From Cheiracanthium punctorium (Eukaryota; Arthropoda; Arachnida; Araneae; Cheiracanthiidae), in contig JAWZYV010019608.1 in the NCBI GenBank assembly GCA_038373885.1, positions 657,461 through 721,460 on the forward strand: a stretch of 64,000 bases of DNA, read 5' to 3'. Positions 12,793 to 23,913 of this stretch are shown in pieces. Position numbers and translations under genes: made by a program. The notes under the pieces were generated by a model, which was not told the DNA's origin, searched no databases, and saw only the letters and a list, made by a program, of their open reading frames with translations. The first letter of the stretch is position 1, and each line of letters starts with the position of its first letter.

Positions 12793-14155
12793 TAGAGATG
12801 AGTTCGGGCGCATTATTTGAAGCCCGAGCCCAAGGACTTTTAATCCGAGTCCGCCCGAGCCCGAAATTTCAGCTAAAGACAAATAAATTTAACTACTTCA
12901 TTAATAGGATACAATAAATTTTGGAGCTTCACACACCTTCTAGTCCCCCGTGCCGCTATTTTTACTTTCCTTACATGTACCATGTAAGGAAAGTATTGTA
13001 ATCATGAATAAATTCGACTTCGAGATTTTGGTGTTTTTACACGTTTTGAGGGCTTCTGAATCCATTTATGCTATTTTTACGAGATGTATGTATGTATGTG
13101 TGTATGTGTGTGTGTGTGTATGTGTGTTTGTGTGTATGTGAGTGAACACGATTGCTCCTGAACGGAGCATTCGATTGAGCTCAAATTGGATATATATGCC
13201 ATAAACCACCGTCGCAAGACCGGTATTGATTTTGGTGTGTATAGGACTTATAGTTTTTCTACAGGGCTACGACAAAGATTTCTTTTACATTATGGCCTAT
13301 GGGGGGAATTTCTTGAAAGTGCGCTAGCGTTTAAACGGTAGATTCGATTGAGCTCAAATTGGGTATATATGTTATAAACCACCGTTGCAAGACCGGTATT
13401 GATTTTGGTGTGTGTATAGGACTTATAGTTTTTCTACAGGGCTACGACAAAGATTTCTTTTACATTATGGCCTATTTGGGGGAATTTCTTGAAAGTGCGC
13501 TAGCGTTTAAACGGTAGATCCGATTGAGCTCAAATTGGGTATACATGTTATAAACCACCGTTGCAAGACCGGTATTGATTTTGGTGTGTATAGGACTTAT
13601 AGTTTTTCTACAGGGCTACGACAAAGATTTCTTTTACATTATGGCCTATGGGGGGAATTTCTTGAAAGTGCGCTAGCGTTTAAACGATACATTCGATTGA
13701 GCTCAAATTCGGTATACATGTTATAAACCACCATCCTAAGACCGGTATTGATTTTGGTGTGTATAGGACTTATAGTTCTCCTAAAGGGCTACGACAAAAC
13801 TTTCTTTTATGTTATGGCATAATGGCATATGGGGAGAAATTCTTGAAAGTGCGCAAGCGTTTAAACGGTGCATTCGATTGAGTTTCAATTTGGTATATAT
13901 GTTTGAATTATTCATCGATTAAAATTTATTTAAGTGCTTGGTAATGATCTTAATCGTAAGTGTTCGGAAAGTCGAGTGGAGTCACTCCAGATTTTTTAAA
14001 ATAAGTACGTCTATTTATCCCATGAATCCCTTAAATCTGTTTCAAGGAGTATGTTCAACAAAGGAGAAATTTTTCACGAGCCCGAGCCCGAACGCAATCG
14101 TGAATTACAGAGCCCGAGTCGGGCCCGGGCTCGGGCTGAGCCCGTCTCATCTCTA
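12793..14155 (+). mobile_element. hAT element (TAGAGATGAG, Ac-like end) with nested satellite element
   Basis: TAGAGATGAGTTCGGGC and GCCCGTCTCATCTCTA ends with an exact 8-bp TSD GCTTCCAG (12785-12792, 14156-14163). Both ends carry arrays of GCCCGAG. The satellite element at 12964-13991 interrupts it within a T-run; 59353-59878 is a copy without that interruption. Confidence 0.88.
12964..13991 (+). mobile_element. Satellite-bearing element, ACTTTCC subfamily, about four 173-bp units
   Basis: It starts with a 31-base hairpin at 12964-12994 (ACTTTCCTTACATG, loop TAC, reverse complement). A conserved leader, a (TG)n-type tract (13085-13140) and tandem units beginning at 13168, 13341, 13517, 13690 and 13871 (173-181 bp apart) follow. 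A unique tail ends in the hairpin GGAGT-C-ACTCC and AGA at 13991. Both flanks are T-runs. It lies inside the hAT element 12793-14155. It is probably a non-autonomous Helentron-like (HINE-type) element; the class is inferred from architecture. Confidence 0.75.
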
Positions 14156-14163
14156 GCTTCCAG

Positions 14164-14795
14164 TTCTATCCGTGCCCGAGAAAAAAAAAAAATCGATACT
14201 AGTCAACAATTAAAACAAATCAGGTCTTTTGGCCCCCTTCCAAACAATAGGTCCCGGAGTTGTTTCTGACGAGACGGGGAGCCCCCCCCCCCACACCGTC
14301 CCATGTGTCAATTTCTTGTCTTATCCGTATCGCCTTACCAAAACGTGCCGCTTACGCAAGGAGGGAGGTTTTTACAAGGTAAACAACCGCATCCCGTTCC
14401 GGCAGCGTCGGCGGCGGACAAGCACCGTGTCGTTCCCTTTTCGATCTCTTCGCTCGCTGGCGTAACACGCGGAATTCGTCAACGCGAAGCCAGACAGGAG
14501 GTATTTTCTAAGAAAAGTCCTCGAAAAAAAAAAAAAAAAGGGGGGGGGGGAGGGATACCCCATATCCCTGCGCTGCGATACGCGGTATGACTACCATCTC
14601 CGTGTCAGAACCCAGACACTCTTTTTCTGAGAATGTGACAGGGATAGCCCCCCTTTCCCTTCATCTCCCCCCCCCCCTCTCAACCTCTTTGTTTCTGTGG
14701 GCGACAAACTGGAATTGGGGGGGTGTGGGGGAATCAGGGTTCAATTTCTAGAAAAGAGAATGCCAAAGGCCTAATATTCTCTAGAGTTTATGTTC
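14164..14795. other. GC- and homopolymer-rich stretch, nothing recognised
   Basis: Poly-C runs, an A15-G11 junction near 14525-14550 and open frames that exist only because of base composition. No terminal repeats identified. Confidence 0.35.
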
Positions 14796-14803
14796 ATACT
14801 CAG

Positions 14804-15751
14804 CATAAGCGTAGAGTTATATGGGCCCGTGGGGCTCGAGCCCCCCAATAAATTGTGAATAGGAGCTGAGCCCACCCAATAATTTACCACTCAATACAGA
14901 AAATTAATTTATACTAACATAAAAAAAAGTATTTCACGCCATTTACAAACGTTTAAAAAAACCTTTACTTAGACTTTTAAAAATTTTCTTCTTTTGATTT
15001 CAATCATGATTTAGTATTCATTGTGACGCTACGTAACACACAATGTTACTATAAGCTGCCCTCACCAGGCTCTCGTTAATTAAAATCAGATTATGCAATG
15101 TAAAGTATGAAATAAAGAAAAGTTCAGATGTGTCTAAAATGCAGTATCTCATCGAAAATGTTTTTTTTTTTCCTCCTTTGGATTTTTTACATTGCTTCTA
15201 TTTTAACTTATAACATGGTAGGAAGATACTAACATGGATACTTACCTTACATAGGTGTAGAATTTTATAGACCCATAGAGCTCGAGCGCCTCCAATAATT
15301 TACACTTATATATAGTAAGTAATAGCTGCCAACTACTACGGAATATAATTAACCATTTTTTGTAAACAGTGTATTTTTTAATTATTTTTTTTTTAAATAG
15401 CAACCAGTTCGCGCGCGCAGCGCAAAAGTTTTGCTATATTTTAAGCCGAAAAATCATGTAGAAAAAGTGGTTGTATATATTCCATGGTAGCTGACAGCTA
15501 TTACTAAGTTATATGTAGGTGAATCAGTGGCGTAGCCAGAAATTTTTCATGGGGAGTTACGACTTCTGCAACTCACATATATGTATACGGGTGTATGATA
15601 AGAGAGTGAAGAATATACATTTTGTATGGAAAAAAATTCCTCATGGGGGGGTTATGACCCCCCTAACCCCCCCTTGGCTACGCCACTAACGTGAATATAT
15701 GTGGTTGTGGGGCCCGGGCCCCCCAATAATTTTGAAAACTTTACGCTTATG
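14804..15751 (+). mobile_element. hAT-type element (CATAAGCGTA)
   Basis: CATAAGCGTAGAGTT and AACTTTACGCTTATG ends; ATACTCAG is duplicated exactly at 14796-14803 and 15752-15759. Subterminal GGGGCTCGAGCCCC-type palindromes occur at both ends. It contains the nested MITE 15525-15688. Confidence 0.85.
15525..15688 (+). mobile_element. hAT MITE (CAGTGGCGTAGCC)
   Basis: CAGTGGCGTAGCCAGAAA to TTGGCTACGCCACTA. TSD AGGTGAAT/ACGTGAAT (15517-15524, 15689-15696), 7 of 8. Confidence 0.83.
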
Positions 15752-16045
15752 ATACTCAGTGGCGTACTGTAAACTACAGATGAATTCGAGCTCATTTTTT
15801 TTTTTTAAAGCCCGAGCCCCATTACTTTTAATTCCGAGCCCGAAATTTCCGCTAATAGATAGATAAAAGTCAATGACTTCATTGATAGAATAGCATAAAT
15901 ATTGCCGCATGTGCAAATGAAAGACAAATAGGATATAGCAGACTCGTAACCCTTTATCTACTGAATTAAGAATTGCCAAGAATATCACTTTGAATCATTG
16001 GCGTAGCCAGAAATATTTCATGATGGGTTACGACTACTGCAACTG

Positions 16046-16214
16046 CAAAAGCGGATCCAGGGGGAGGGCGCAGGGGGCGCGCGCCCCCTCCGAGAAAAAT
16101 ATATTTACACTAGATAAATGGGGCTTTCATCAATATTAAGTGGGCTTTACACTAGATAAAACGAGTATTCAAGATTTGCGGCCCCTCCGAAAAAAGTTTC
16201 TGGATCCGCCCTGG
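16046..16214 (+). mobile_element. hAT MITE (GCGGATCCAG)
   Basis: CAAAAGCGGATCCAGGG to CTGGATCCGCCCTGG; TGCAACTG is duplicated exactly at 16038-16045 and 16215-16222. Confidence 0.83.
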
Positions 16215-16229
16215 TGCAACTGCCATATA

Positions 16230-16665
16230 CAGGCGCGCACACAGGATTTTTGGCTGGGGGGGGTCCAACTTTTACAGTTTGGGGGGGGGTCCAACTTTTA
16301 GGGATGTTCCAGATTGTCAAAAATCAGTGATGAAAGAACTCGTTTTCATTAGATGGAATTCATCAAAACTCGTCCCATCCAGTTCCCTAAGAATACACTA
16401 CACAATACAATAGGAAGCAAAATAATAGTTGTACAGTTTTGAGAACAAGATGGTGTTTTATGTTCGCTTTCAGTTCGTTTTTGAAAAGTTGAGGAAAACG
16501 AGAAAAAAATTTATTTTTTTATTTATTAGAACTGAAACTATTGCTACCTTTTTTTGGAATCATTTTATTTACTATAGATATAGGGTAATAATCAATCGAA
16601 AAAAAAATCAAAGCCGATGGGGGGGGGTCCAGACCCCCTGGACCACCCCCTTGTGTGCGCCACTG
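16230..16665 (+). mobile_element. hAT MITE (GCGCACACAGG)
   Basis: CAGGCGCGCACACAGG to TTGTGTGCGCCACTG; TSD GCCATATA/TTCATATA, 6 of 8. Open frames across it (16429-16836 and the reverse) are MITE sequence. Confidence 0.72.
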
Positions 16666-16913
16666 TTCATATATATATGTGTAAGTGTGTGTGATAAGAG
16701 AGTGAAAAATATACATTTTGTATCTCAAAAAATTCCTCATGAGGAGGTTTGTGACCCCCCCCCCCTTTGGCTACGTCACTGCTTAAACCTCTTTATTTTC
16801 TCTTGTTATATTTACGCCATGAATGATAAATGCTGATTAATGTAATGAAAAAGAAAATGACTAAAAAATTAATAAGCATGAGCTATACGTTGGAGGCCTG
16901 TTTTTATAAACAG

Positions 16914-17232
16914 TTAACCCTTTAACACGCAGTGTTCCCGCTCTGGGAACACCAAACTCTGACGTTTTGACTGTTGCCAGTCACGAAGAATAGATTGGAT
17001 TTATATAAAAATAGTTGCAGGTGACATAGCTCCACGAGAATCCTTTACATTTTAGCACCTCATTTCCCGTACAAAAATTGTCACGATTATTTTTAACAGC
17101 ACTGACATCTGCTGAAAAATGGAAGAATCCGAGAACAGCTGGATAGATTGCCCAATGCTGAAAACCAGTCGAGCGATGGCAACGGCTGCCCTTTTTTCAG
17201 CATTGGGAAAGGGTTGCTCCTCAAAGTGTTAA
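16914..17232 (+). mobile_element. TTAA MITE, copy B
   Basis: TTAA on both sides; CCCTTTAACACGCAGTG left and TGCTCCTCAAAGTG right end (slightly decayed). Shortened internal arm. Confidence 0.75.
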
Positions 17233-18224
17233 CGATCCTTTTTCAATAGAGTATAGGACCCACCCATCTGAAGGAGTCCAGTAATAATTTGATTGGAACA
17301 CTTTTAGAAAATCTATTCCTTTAATCATAAAACAGACGTCGGAAAATTCACACATGCTCTTTTTTGGGGAGGGGGTGGTTCGACATGATTAGAAAGTGAG
17401 CGGAAAGATGTCTATTTAAAACAATCTAATCGAATAGAACAGGCAATGGGGATGTAAGCTTATTAAATGAAGTATTGGGTAGTGATGTTTCAAAGGAATG
17501 GTTACAATGAATAGATTTTTCTTTTCTTTTCTTTATTTTTTTAATTCTAATTTAACGGTACTGCTAAGTACCATTAGTAAATAAAGGGTTAATGCACTTT
17601 CTAATTTTTTTTATATTCACGTTTATCCAATAATAATAATTAGTTTATTTCTCTCATGAAATCACTTTTTAAAATCTGTTAACAAGGAGTATCTTCAATA
17701 AAGGAGAAATTTCTGACGAGCCCGAACCCAAACATAATCGTGAATTAGAGAGCCCGAGCTCGGTTCGGGACAGTGCTTTCGGACTTGGGCTGAGCCCGTC
17801 TCACTGTAAACCACCGCGATGCCTACAAAACGGGAGGTCCGTTGAGCATTCATTTAAAACAATGATAATTTAAAGATTTTTCCCGTGAAACAGTATTAGA
17901 CATACTTTCATTATTTTACAGAGCAGTGAAATGAAATGAAATAGTCTGAAATTAGGGTGAAGAAATCTAAACAGCGCACAATAGAAGACTCAAAATGCGT
18001 TGTGGTCTCTGAACTCTCAGACCTTCTCCAGGCGAAATGAGTCCCGACTGGTCTGTCCCGTAAAATCGGTTTGTGTATGAAAAGGGGGGGAAGTTTAGAA
18101 TTAATGTAATAGGTGGGCTTCGGAACTCAGTATTCATGAGCTGGGCTGGGTTTTGCATAACATGTAAAAAATCACTCAGATTGAAAAGGTACTGAAGATG
18201 AGCTCCGGTCAGCTCCTATGCAAA

Positions 18225-18749
18225 TTAACCCTTTGAGGCGCAGCCCTTTCCCAATGCTGAAAAAAGGGCAGCCGTTGCCATCCTTGACTTAACTGCCAGC
18301 TAGATGGCGGACGATCGAAACGTTCATCGCGTGCCACAGAGCTAGAGACCCTTTTTTGACGACGACAGCTGGCTGTGACGGCACAGCCGCAGCTGCGTCG
18401 AAAAAAGGGTCTCTAGATCTGTGGCACGCGATGAACGTTTCGATCGTCCGCCATCTTGCTGGTCGTTAAGTCGAGCAGTGGCAACGGCTGCCCTTTTTTC
18501 AGCATTGGGCCATCTATCCAGCTGTTCTCGCATTCTTCCATTTTTCAGCAGATGTCAGTGCTGTTAAATATAATCGTGACCCATTTTTTTACGGGAAATG
18601 GCGTGCTTAAAAAAGTGAAGGATTCTCGTGGAGCTATGTCACCCGCAGCTATTTTTAAAGAAATCCAATCTATTCTTCGTGACTGGCAACAGTCAAAACG
18701 TCAGAGTTTGGTGTTCCCAGAGCGGGAGCACTGCGCGTTAAAGGGTTAA
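18225..18749 (-). mobile_element. TTAA MITE, copy C (long, reverse orientation)
   Basis: TTAA on both sides; CCCTTTGAGGCGCAGCCC left end and CTGCGCGTTAAAGGG right end. It contains both arms of the family's long internal inverted repeat (CCAATGCTGAAAAAAGGGC to CCCTTTTTTCAGCATTGGG; CTAGAGACCCTTTTTTGACG against its reverse). Confidence 0.82.
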
Positions 18750-20935
18750 AGGGGGGGTGAGGATCCAGAAAATTTCCAAGGGAGGGGCGATAAGCAGCAT
18801 GAAAGATATCAGAAACGGGTCACTCTTTTTTTTTAAATGTATGTTTATTTTTATTTAATCTTGAAGCGCAATCGCTGTGTTGCGGCGGAGCATTCAAAGA
18901 TTCCGGCAAGGGGCATCGGTCAACGAAGGAAAGCGTTCTTCTCCGTTGTGTCTCTTCAGTGATGAGAGCTATCAGGTTAAACAGTCAGTTTACATGCGCA
19001 AGGAAGGGGAGGCGGAGCTCGGATCCCAACTGCGATCTGGGGGGAAAATGAGGGGGGGGGGTATCTCGTTTAGGTTTTTATTGTAGTTTGCTACTTCCTT
19101 GTACGAAGCAAAGGAGTACCTCAAAAATTGGCTATTATCCTCTTCGGTCCCGAGGTACTCATATGTGGACCTTTTTCTTTCCATTCTTTTGTAGTTCTGA
19201 ATGGACGTACATATGCGTCGATGCTTTAATTTTGAATAAATGTTGTTAACGCATGTGAATGTGCAAATCCTACACACTGACGCACACATTTTATTTTTGC
19301 TTACCGTTATTTTTATCTTGTTTTGCCGTTACACAAAAGAATGTTTGAATGCTAGTGTAATTTCTGAAGTCGAATTTGTTAATATTTTTTGCTTATTTGC
19401 AAAATTCAAATAGCTGAAAAGAAGTTGTAAGGCATCCTTTACCTTTAAAAGCTTCTCATCAATCTTCCTTTATGGATGATAACAATTTCTTATCATTGAA
19501 ACTGTGATTGAGAATGAAGCCTTTATTCGAAAAATTATTTTAAAATACGCTTTCTACTTGTCATTTTTAAATGTAATAAGATTTTTCTAAATAATTATGA
19601 GATTGCTCTTTAATTTGACATGAGAGATTTTTGTCGGTTCTGAAGAGGTTAAGATTTTGACTAAGATCACTTCGAAAAGTTTCTACGTCACTTCTCGAAC
19701 AATATGTGTATTTATGGTATGTATTTCGTACACTTGGGCATGTACGAAATTGTTTGAACAATCATGAATCCATTTCGACTTGCTTTCTGGTGACGTACGT
19801 CTAGTACTCGCACTTGTATACGTATGCGCGTAGCCCGCATAACTCAAAAACTATTACCCGCAGAGTAATAGTTCGTAAGACAGCAGGGTGCAATATCTTT
19901 GTTTGCCTTGATTTGCGCATGATGCTCATAAATTCGCGCAATAATGCTGCGGACGAAAGTCATAAAACGCACATTTGTTGGGTCGCATTTCCTAAAACTG
20001 CACTTTCCTGGCGTTAAACTCTTTTATGCTTCACGCCAAAAGTGTTTCCCGTCAGCAACGATACACTACACATCTGGACGCTCGTCTGCCATTCCAGCTG
20101 CTAGTTGTACAATATGGCTGTTGACACGCTTGCAAAAACATCAGTAATACTTTTTTATTCCTTGAATTTTAGACCTTTATTTTTTAACACTAATTTTCTC
20201 ACGATGTCTTTTCTTTATTAATCGATGATTTTGAACGATTTTGTAAATGGCTTTTTTCCCCATATTTCGTACCGTTTTTGAGAGAAGAACGCTAACTCCA
20301 AATTAAGACGGCAGGTGGCGCTGAAAGCAGTTTATTTGCGTAGCGCATAGCTACTTTACTGTACTCAGGGATTGTTTTTATGAATGCAGCAGCAGCCGTT
20401 TCAAGACGATAGCAAGGGACTTTAATGGGCACGTATAATGTCTGAATCCTCTATCCTCAAAACTCCAGAGGAAATTGCCTTTCTTCTGTAGAAACTCCTG
20501 AATCAAATATGGACACGAGCCGTCCTACGGTCCATGTTCACCTTACACACAACACACACACATTTCATCAGAAAGGAGATTCTAAAGAAATACAATTTGA
20601 ATTGTGGATAGGCTTAAAATTGGATAGTTTCATATTAGAAATTAGTTTTTTTTTAAGTCGGCTTTTTCGTAGGGTGCGTGCCAGGCAAAGTTATTTATTA
20701 TTCGTTTCATATTTTCAATTGCCTCATGGACACAAGCAACTTATTCAGTCATCCATTTTCTTCTCCCCATTCTAGAAAAGCCATTTGATCAGCGGTGGCG
20801 AAATCGTGGCGCATGCACCGAAATTGGCACATTGGATGATTTCAAGTGGCGCATTGCATCTTTGTGTCTACATATTGTTTTGAGACATTTTAAAGATGTT
20901 TTAAGTAATTTCGGGCTCAGAAATATTTTATTTTT
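18750..20935. other. No recognisable gene
   Basis: Apart from the degenerate satellite-element start at 19093 I see nothing assignable. Confidence 0.35.
19093..19330 (+). repeat. Degenerate start of an ACTTCC-family satellite element
   Basis: ACTTCCTTGTACGAAGCAAA at 19093 resembles the 5' end of the 54986-56981 element. Related words (CGCATAACTCAAAAACTATT at about 19838) appear downstream. No 3' end was found. Confidence 0.4.
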
Positions 20936-21587
20936 ACTTTCCGAACATGTAAAATGTAAGGAAAGAATTGTAATCATGAAAAAATTCGACTTCGAGATTT
21001 TGGTGTATTAACACCTTTTGAGGCCTTCTGAATTCATTTATGCTATTTTTACGAGATGTATGTATGTAATGTATAAAAAGGTAATTTGGGTTTTACTAGT
21101 TTGGGTATTGTTCAAGCGGGAACTTTCACTGTAAGTTTTGCTTTCCTGTCATACTTGCCACGCGCGCTCTGGAGCTATGTTTTATTTATTTTGTTATTTG
21201 TCAAACATCAGGCCGTCGATTCTGAGTTCTTTAGATGTACACGTGTCCCCACGCCCTTGTAGCCCCGGATGCGGGTCATGTTGGTAAATGTGTGTGGTTC
21301 GATCAGAGATAAGAGAGAGGAGGAGTTGTGTCTTCGCAGACCACGTGGTGTGGTAAGCGTAAATACTCCCGCACATCGAAAATCGGGAGACTTCTGCCAC
21401 TGGAACTGCTTGATGAGTCCACGCTGATTCTTGTACCCGTCTCCCCTCCCTTCTTCTCATTCTAAATTGTAACTTAAATGTAATGTTCAATAAACCATAT
21501 TACCTGCCTTAACTCTGAAACTTTACTTGAAATTTCTGACGTCTCATGTATGTATGTGTGTTTGTGAGTGAACACGATAGCTCCAGA
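20936..21587 (+). mobile_element. Satellite-element copy with no tandem unit, hosting a solo LTR
   Basis: The leader (ACTTTCCGAACATG onward, 20936) and the CTCCAGA tail end (21587) are present. The sequence passes directly from AACACGATAGCTCC to CTCCAGATTTTT, so all 173-bp units and the tail are gone at a CTCC microhomology. After removing the LTR at 21065-21546 the element is only about 166 bp. Confidence 0.75.
21065..21546 (+). mobile_element. Solo LTR
   Basis: A 482-bp block starting TGTAATGTATAAAAAGG and ending GACGTCTCA, flanked by TGTA at 21061-21064 and 21547-21550. TG/CA ends, a TATA-like TATAAAAAG near the start and AATAAA at 21489-21494 fit an LTR of the Gypsy/BEL type. It splits the satellite element at 20936-21587. 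The minus-strand open frame over it is not a gene. Confidence 0.72.
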
Positions 21588-21899
21588 TTTTTTTTATAAT
21601 TTATGATGATACATCGGAGCATTTGTACAATTTGTCACCGAACCGTCGCTGACTTCCTACCAAATATCCGAAAAATTAATTCTGGAAATCCTGTTCTTTC
21701 AGAACAGCCATTTCAATCTCATTCAAACCCCTGCCACAGATGAAACCTATTCCAGGCCTCAGTACTTTCCCACGTATCTGTTTGTGGAGTTCTCCATAAG
21801 CTCTCTTTGTAGACAATGGCATACATATGTTGAATCTGCAGAAATAGCTTTCGGGCGAAGTCGGGCAAGTTTTCGATCCCTCCGTTTAGGAAAAGTTAT

Positions 21900-22075
21900 T
21901 ACCTAGGCATTATCCCGTGCCGTCACAATATTGGGACCCTCTCCAGCCCGCAACCCCTCAATAAAGTGTTCTCCCAGGTAAATTCATGTCTGAGGGGGAG
22001 ATCGCACAGCTGTCGGCTGAAATCTTCGCGCAACAGCTGCGGCCCTTGATCTACAGGCATTGCTGTCACTGACGA
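21900..22075 (+). other. Possible LTR-retroelement leader and gag start
   Basis: A word resembling a primer-binding site (ATTGGGACCC at about 21932) and an AATAAA are followed by a short frame from ATG 21986 (MSEGEIAQLSAEIFAQQLRP) ending at 22069. This could be the start of a truncated gag, but no second landmark is present. Confidence 0.25.
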
Positions 22076-22376
22076 AAGCTGGATGTCTGCGATGGGTAGT
22101 TTAGATGCGCGTAGAATTCGGCGCTAATTGCCCGCTGCTTGTTAGCAGACATACCTGTACGACTTTATCTGGAACTCTGACTGATACCGTGACTTTCATA
22201 ATTTTTTTTTTTTTTTTTTTTGTATAAGCACAAGAGATATGGTATTATGAGGATTTTGCTAATTATGCCAGTCCAACTGTATATCGGATGAATGCATTAT
22301 CTTATCAAGACTAGGTTAATGGCATGTTGAAGAAGACGCAGAGATGGGCGAGAGTACTCAGATGGGATACTGGACC

Positions 22377-22808
22377 TTAGTCCTTTGAGGCGCAACCCTC
22401 TCCCAATGCTGAAAAAAAGAACAACCGTTGCCATCGCTCGACTTAACTACCAGCAAGATGGCGGACGATCGAAACGTAGATCTGTGGCACGCGATGAACG
22501 TTTCGATCGTTCGCCATCTTGCTAGTAGTTAAGTCGAGCGATGGCAACGGCTGCCCTTTTTTCAGCATTGGGTAATCTATCCAGCTGTTCTCGCATTCTA
22601 CCATTTTTCCGCAGATGTCAGTGCTGTTAAAAAGAATCGTGACCATTTTTTTACGGGAAATGGCGTGCTAAAAAGTAAAGGATTCTCGTGGTGCTATGTT
22701 CCGCGTAACTGTTTTTTTTATAGAAATCAACTCTATTCTTCGTGACTGCACGTGGGGAGGGCTTCGTGACCCCTCCCAGAGCGGGAACACTGCGCTTTAA
22801 AGGGTTAA
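22377..22808 (-). mobile_element. TTAA MITE, copy D
   Basis: Left target decayed to TTAG then TCCTTTGAGGCGCAACCC; right end TGCGCTTTAAAGGG then TTAA. Carries both CAAGATGGCGGACGATCG arms. It is flanked by a 59-bp direct duplication (22321-22379 and 22810-22868). Confidence 0.72.
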
Positions 22809-23121
22809 AGGTATGTTGAAGAAGACGCAGCGAAGGATGAGAGTACTCAAATGGGACACTGGACCTTAATGTGGTTGCAGTGAACAAATCCACTACACTC
22901 GAAATGTCGTAGAATCGATCACCACGTGCCTTCGTATGCTTAAAACCAACTCTCTTGCAATTAGGGTACGGTAGAACCTGCTAAAGCGACCCACTAAGTA
23001 AAGACAGTGACCACTTTTGTGCAATTTTCTTCACAAATACCACACGTTTACGCCTTTGTAAAGCTGAAGGTGGTCACATTAGACAGGTTCCTCTAATTCA
23101 TTATGATCGTTGGTTTATTTC

Positions 23122-23479
23122 GGGCGCGTTCGAGAATTCATCGGTTGTGCACCGGTAACACCGGTGCACGACCAGAGCGTTCGAAAAGGCGGAGCGTGGG
23201 GCGGAGCTCTAGAAGTAACCGCGTTCGAAAACGTTTCGGTCATGTAGCGGTTGTCTGCTCAGCGTGACCAGAGCGCAACCAGAATGACCCTGCTAGCGAG
23301 GTGGGTTATTCCGGTTATTATCGTAGTGTTGCCAGCGTTTATTTTTGTTTTCTCGGCTTAGAATCCGATGTGGTGAGGATGACCGAAACCGGTTGTCAAC
23401 CGTGACGTCACTTAACCGGAGAATGACCGCGACCGGTAGCACCGGTGCATAACCAACCGGTGAATTCTCGAACGGGCCC
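23122..23479. mobile_element. MITE with GGGCGCGTTCGAGAATTC TIRs (Harbinger-like)
   Basis: GGGCGCGTTCGAGAATTCA at the left and TGAATTCTCGAACGGGCCC at the right, about 27 bp of TIR with CACCGGTG palindromes inside each. The 3-bp flank TTC occurs on both sides. TIR start and 3-bp TSD fit PIF/Harbinger, although that group usually targets TWA. Confidence 0.7.
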
Positions 23480-23564
23480 TTCGATTTATTCATTCAGCTG
23501 AAATTCAGAATGCATTTCATCTTCACAGTTAACAATGAAACGTTTAATACAGCACCATTTAATG

Positions 23565-23820
23565 CAGCGGTCCCCAACCTTTCAACACTGTGCCTCCATA
23601 ACAAAGGATATTTACAATGGGGCCGCATCCCCCCTCACATCCCTGAGCGTACATACAGTTTTTTATTCTTGAACAATGAACATTGAGTCGCATTTTCTAT
23701 AAAATAATGCTGCTAAAAAAGTTTGAAAAACATTTTAAGCGAAAGTAGATGTTTTGGAGTAAAAGTAAGACGATTTTTTAAAACATGCTTGTTGCGTGAA
23801 TATTTTCTAAAGGATGCATG
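23565..23820 (+). mobile_element. hAT MITE relic (CAGCGGTCCCCAACC), right end lost
   Basis: The left terminus and internal sequence (ACATTTTAAGCGAAA, GATTTTTTAAAACATGC) match the complete copy at 53637-53947. No right terminus or TSD is visible. Confidence 0.6.
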
Positions 23821-23913
23821 AGACATACAGCTTTTCTGTTTGAATACTCCATAGTACACTGGGTGAAGAAGCATAGTTCATTTTTTCGAGTACTTAACGT
23901 CACTGGTTTGTTT

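Larger units (their letters stand above)
15996..16781 (+). mobile_element. hAT MITE (GGCGTAGCC) containing two nested MITEs
   Basis: CATTGGCGTAGCCAGAA at 15996 and TTGGCTACGTCACTG ending at 16781. Its internal sequence (CTACTGCAACTGCC, ATATATGTGT) continues across the two insertions. The TSD is poor (4 of 8). Confidence 0.7.
15775..17803 (+). mobile_element. hAT element (TAGAGATGAG type) with four nested insertions
   Basis: The left end TACAGATGAATTCGAGC and GAGCCCGTCTCA right end are decayed forms of the 12793 family, with GCCCGAG arrays at both. CTGTAAAC is duplicated exactly at 15767-15774 and 17804-17811. Inside lie a GGCGTAGCC MITE (15996-16781) holding two further elements, and a TTAA MITE (16914-17232). 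Confidence 0.85.

Noticed and set aside
13168..13890. Regular repeat array that could suggest a CRISPR
   Set aside because: Units are long, contiguous and spacerless; the DNA is eukaryotic. It is a satellite array inside a transposon.
16429..16836. 135-codon open frame and its reverse-strand partner
   Set aside because: It crosses the nested MITEs 16230-16665 and 15996-16781 and encodes their GGGGTCC hairpins.
21194..21490. 98-codon minus-strand frame
   Set aside because: It lies wholly inside the solo LTR and has no domain I recognise.
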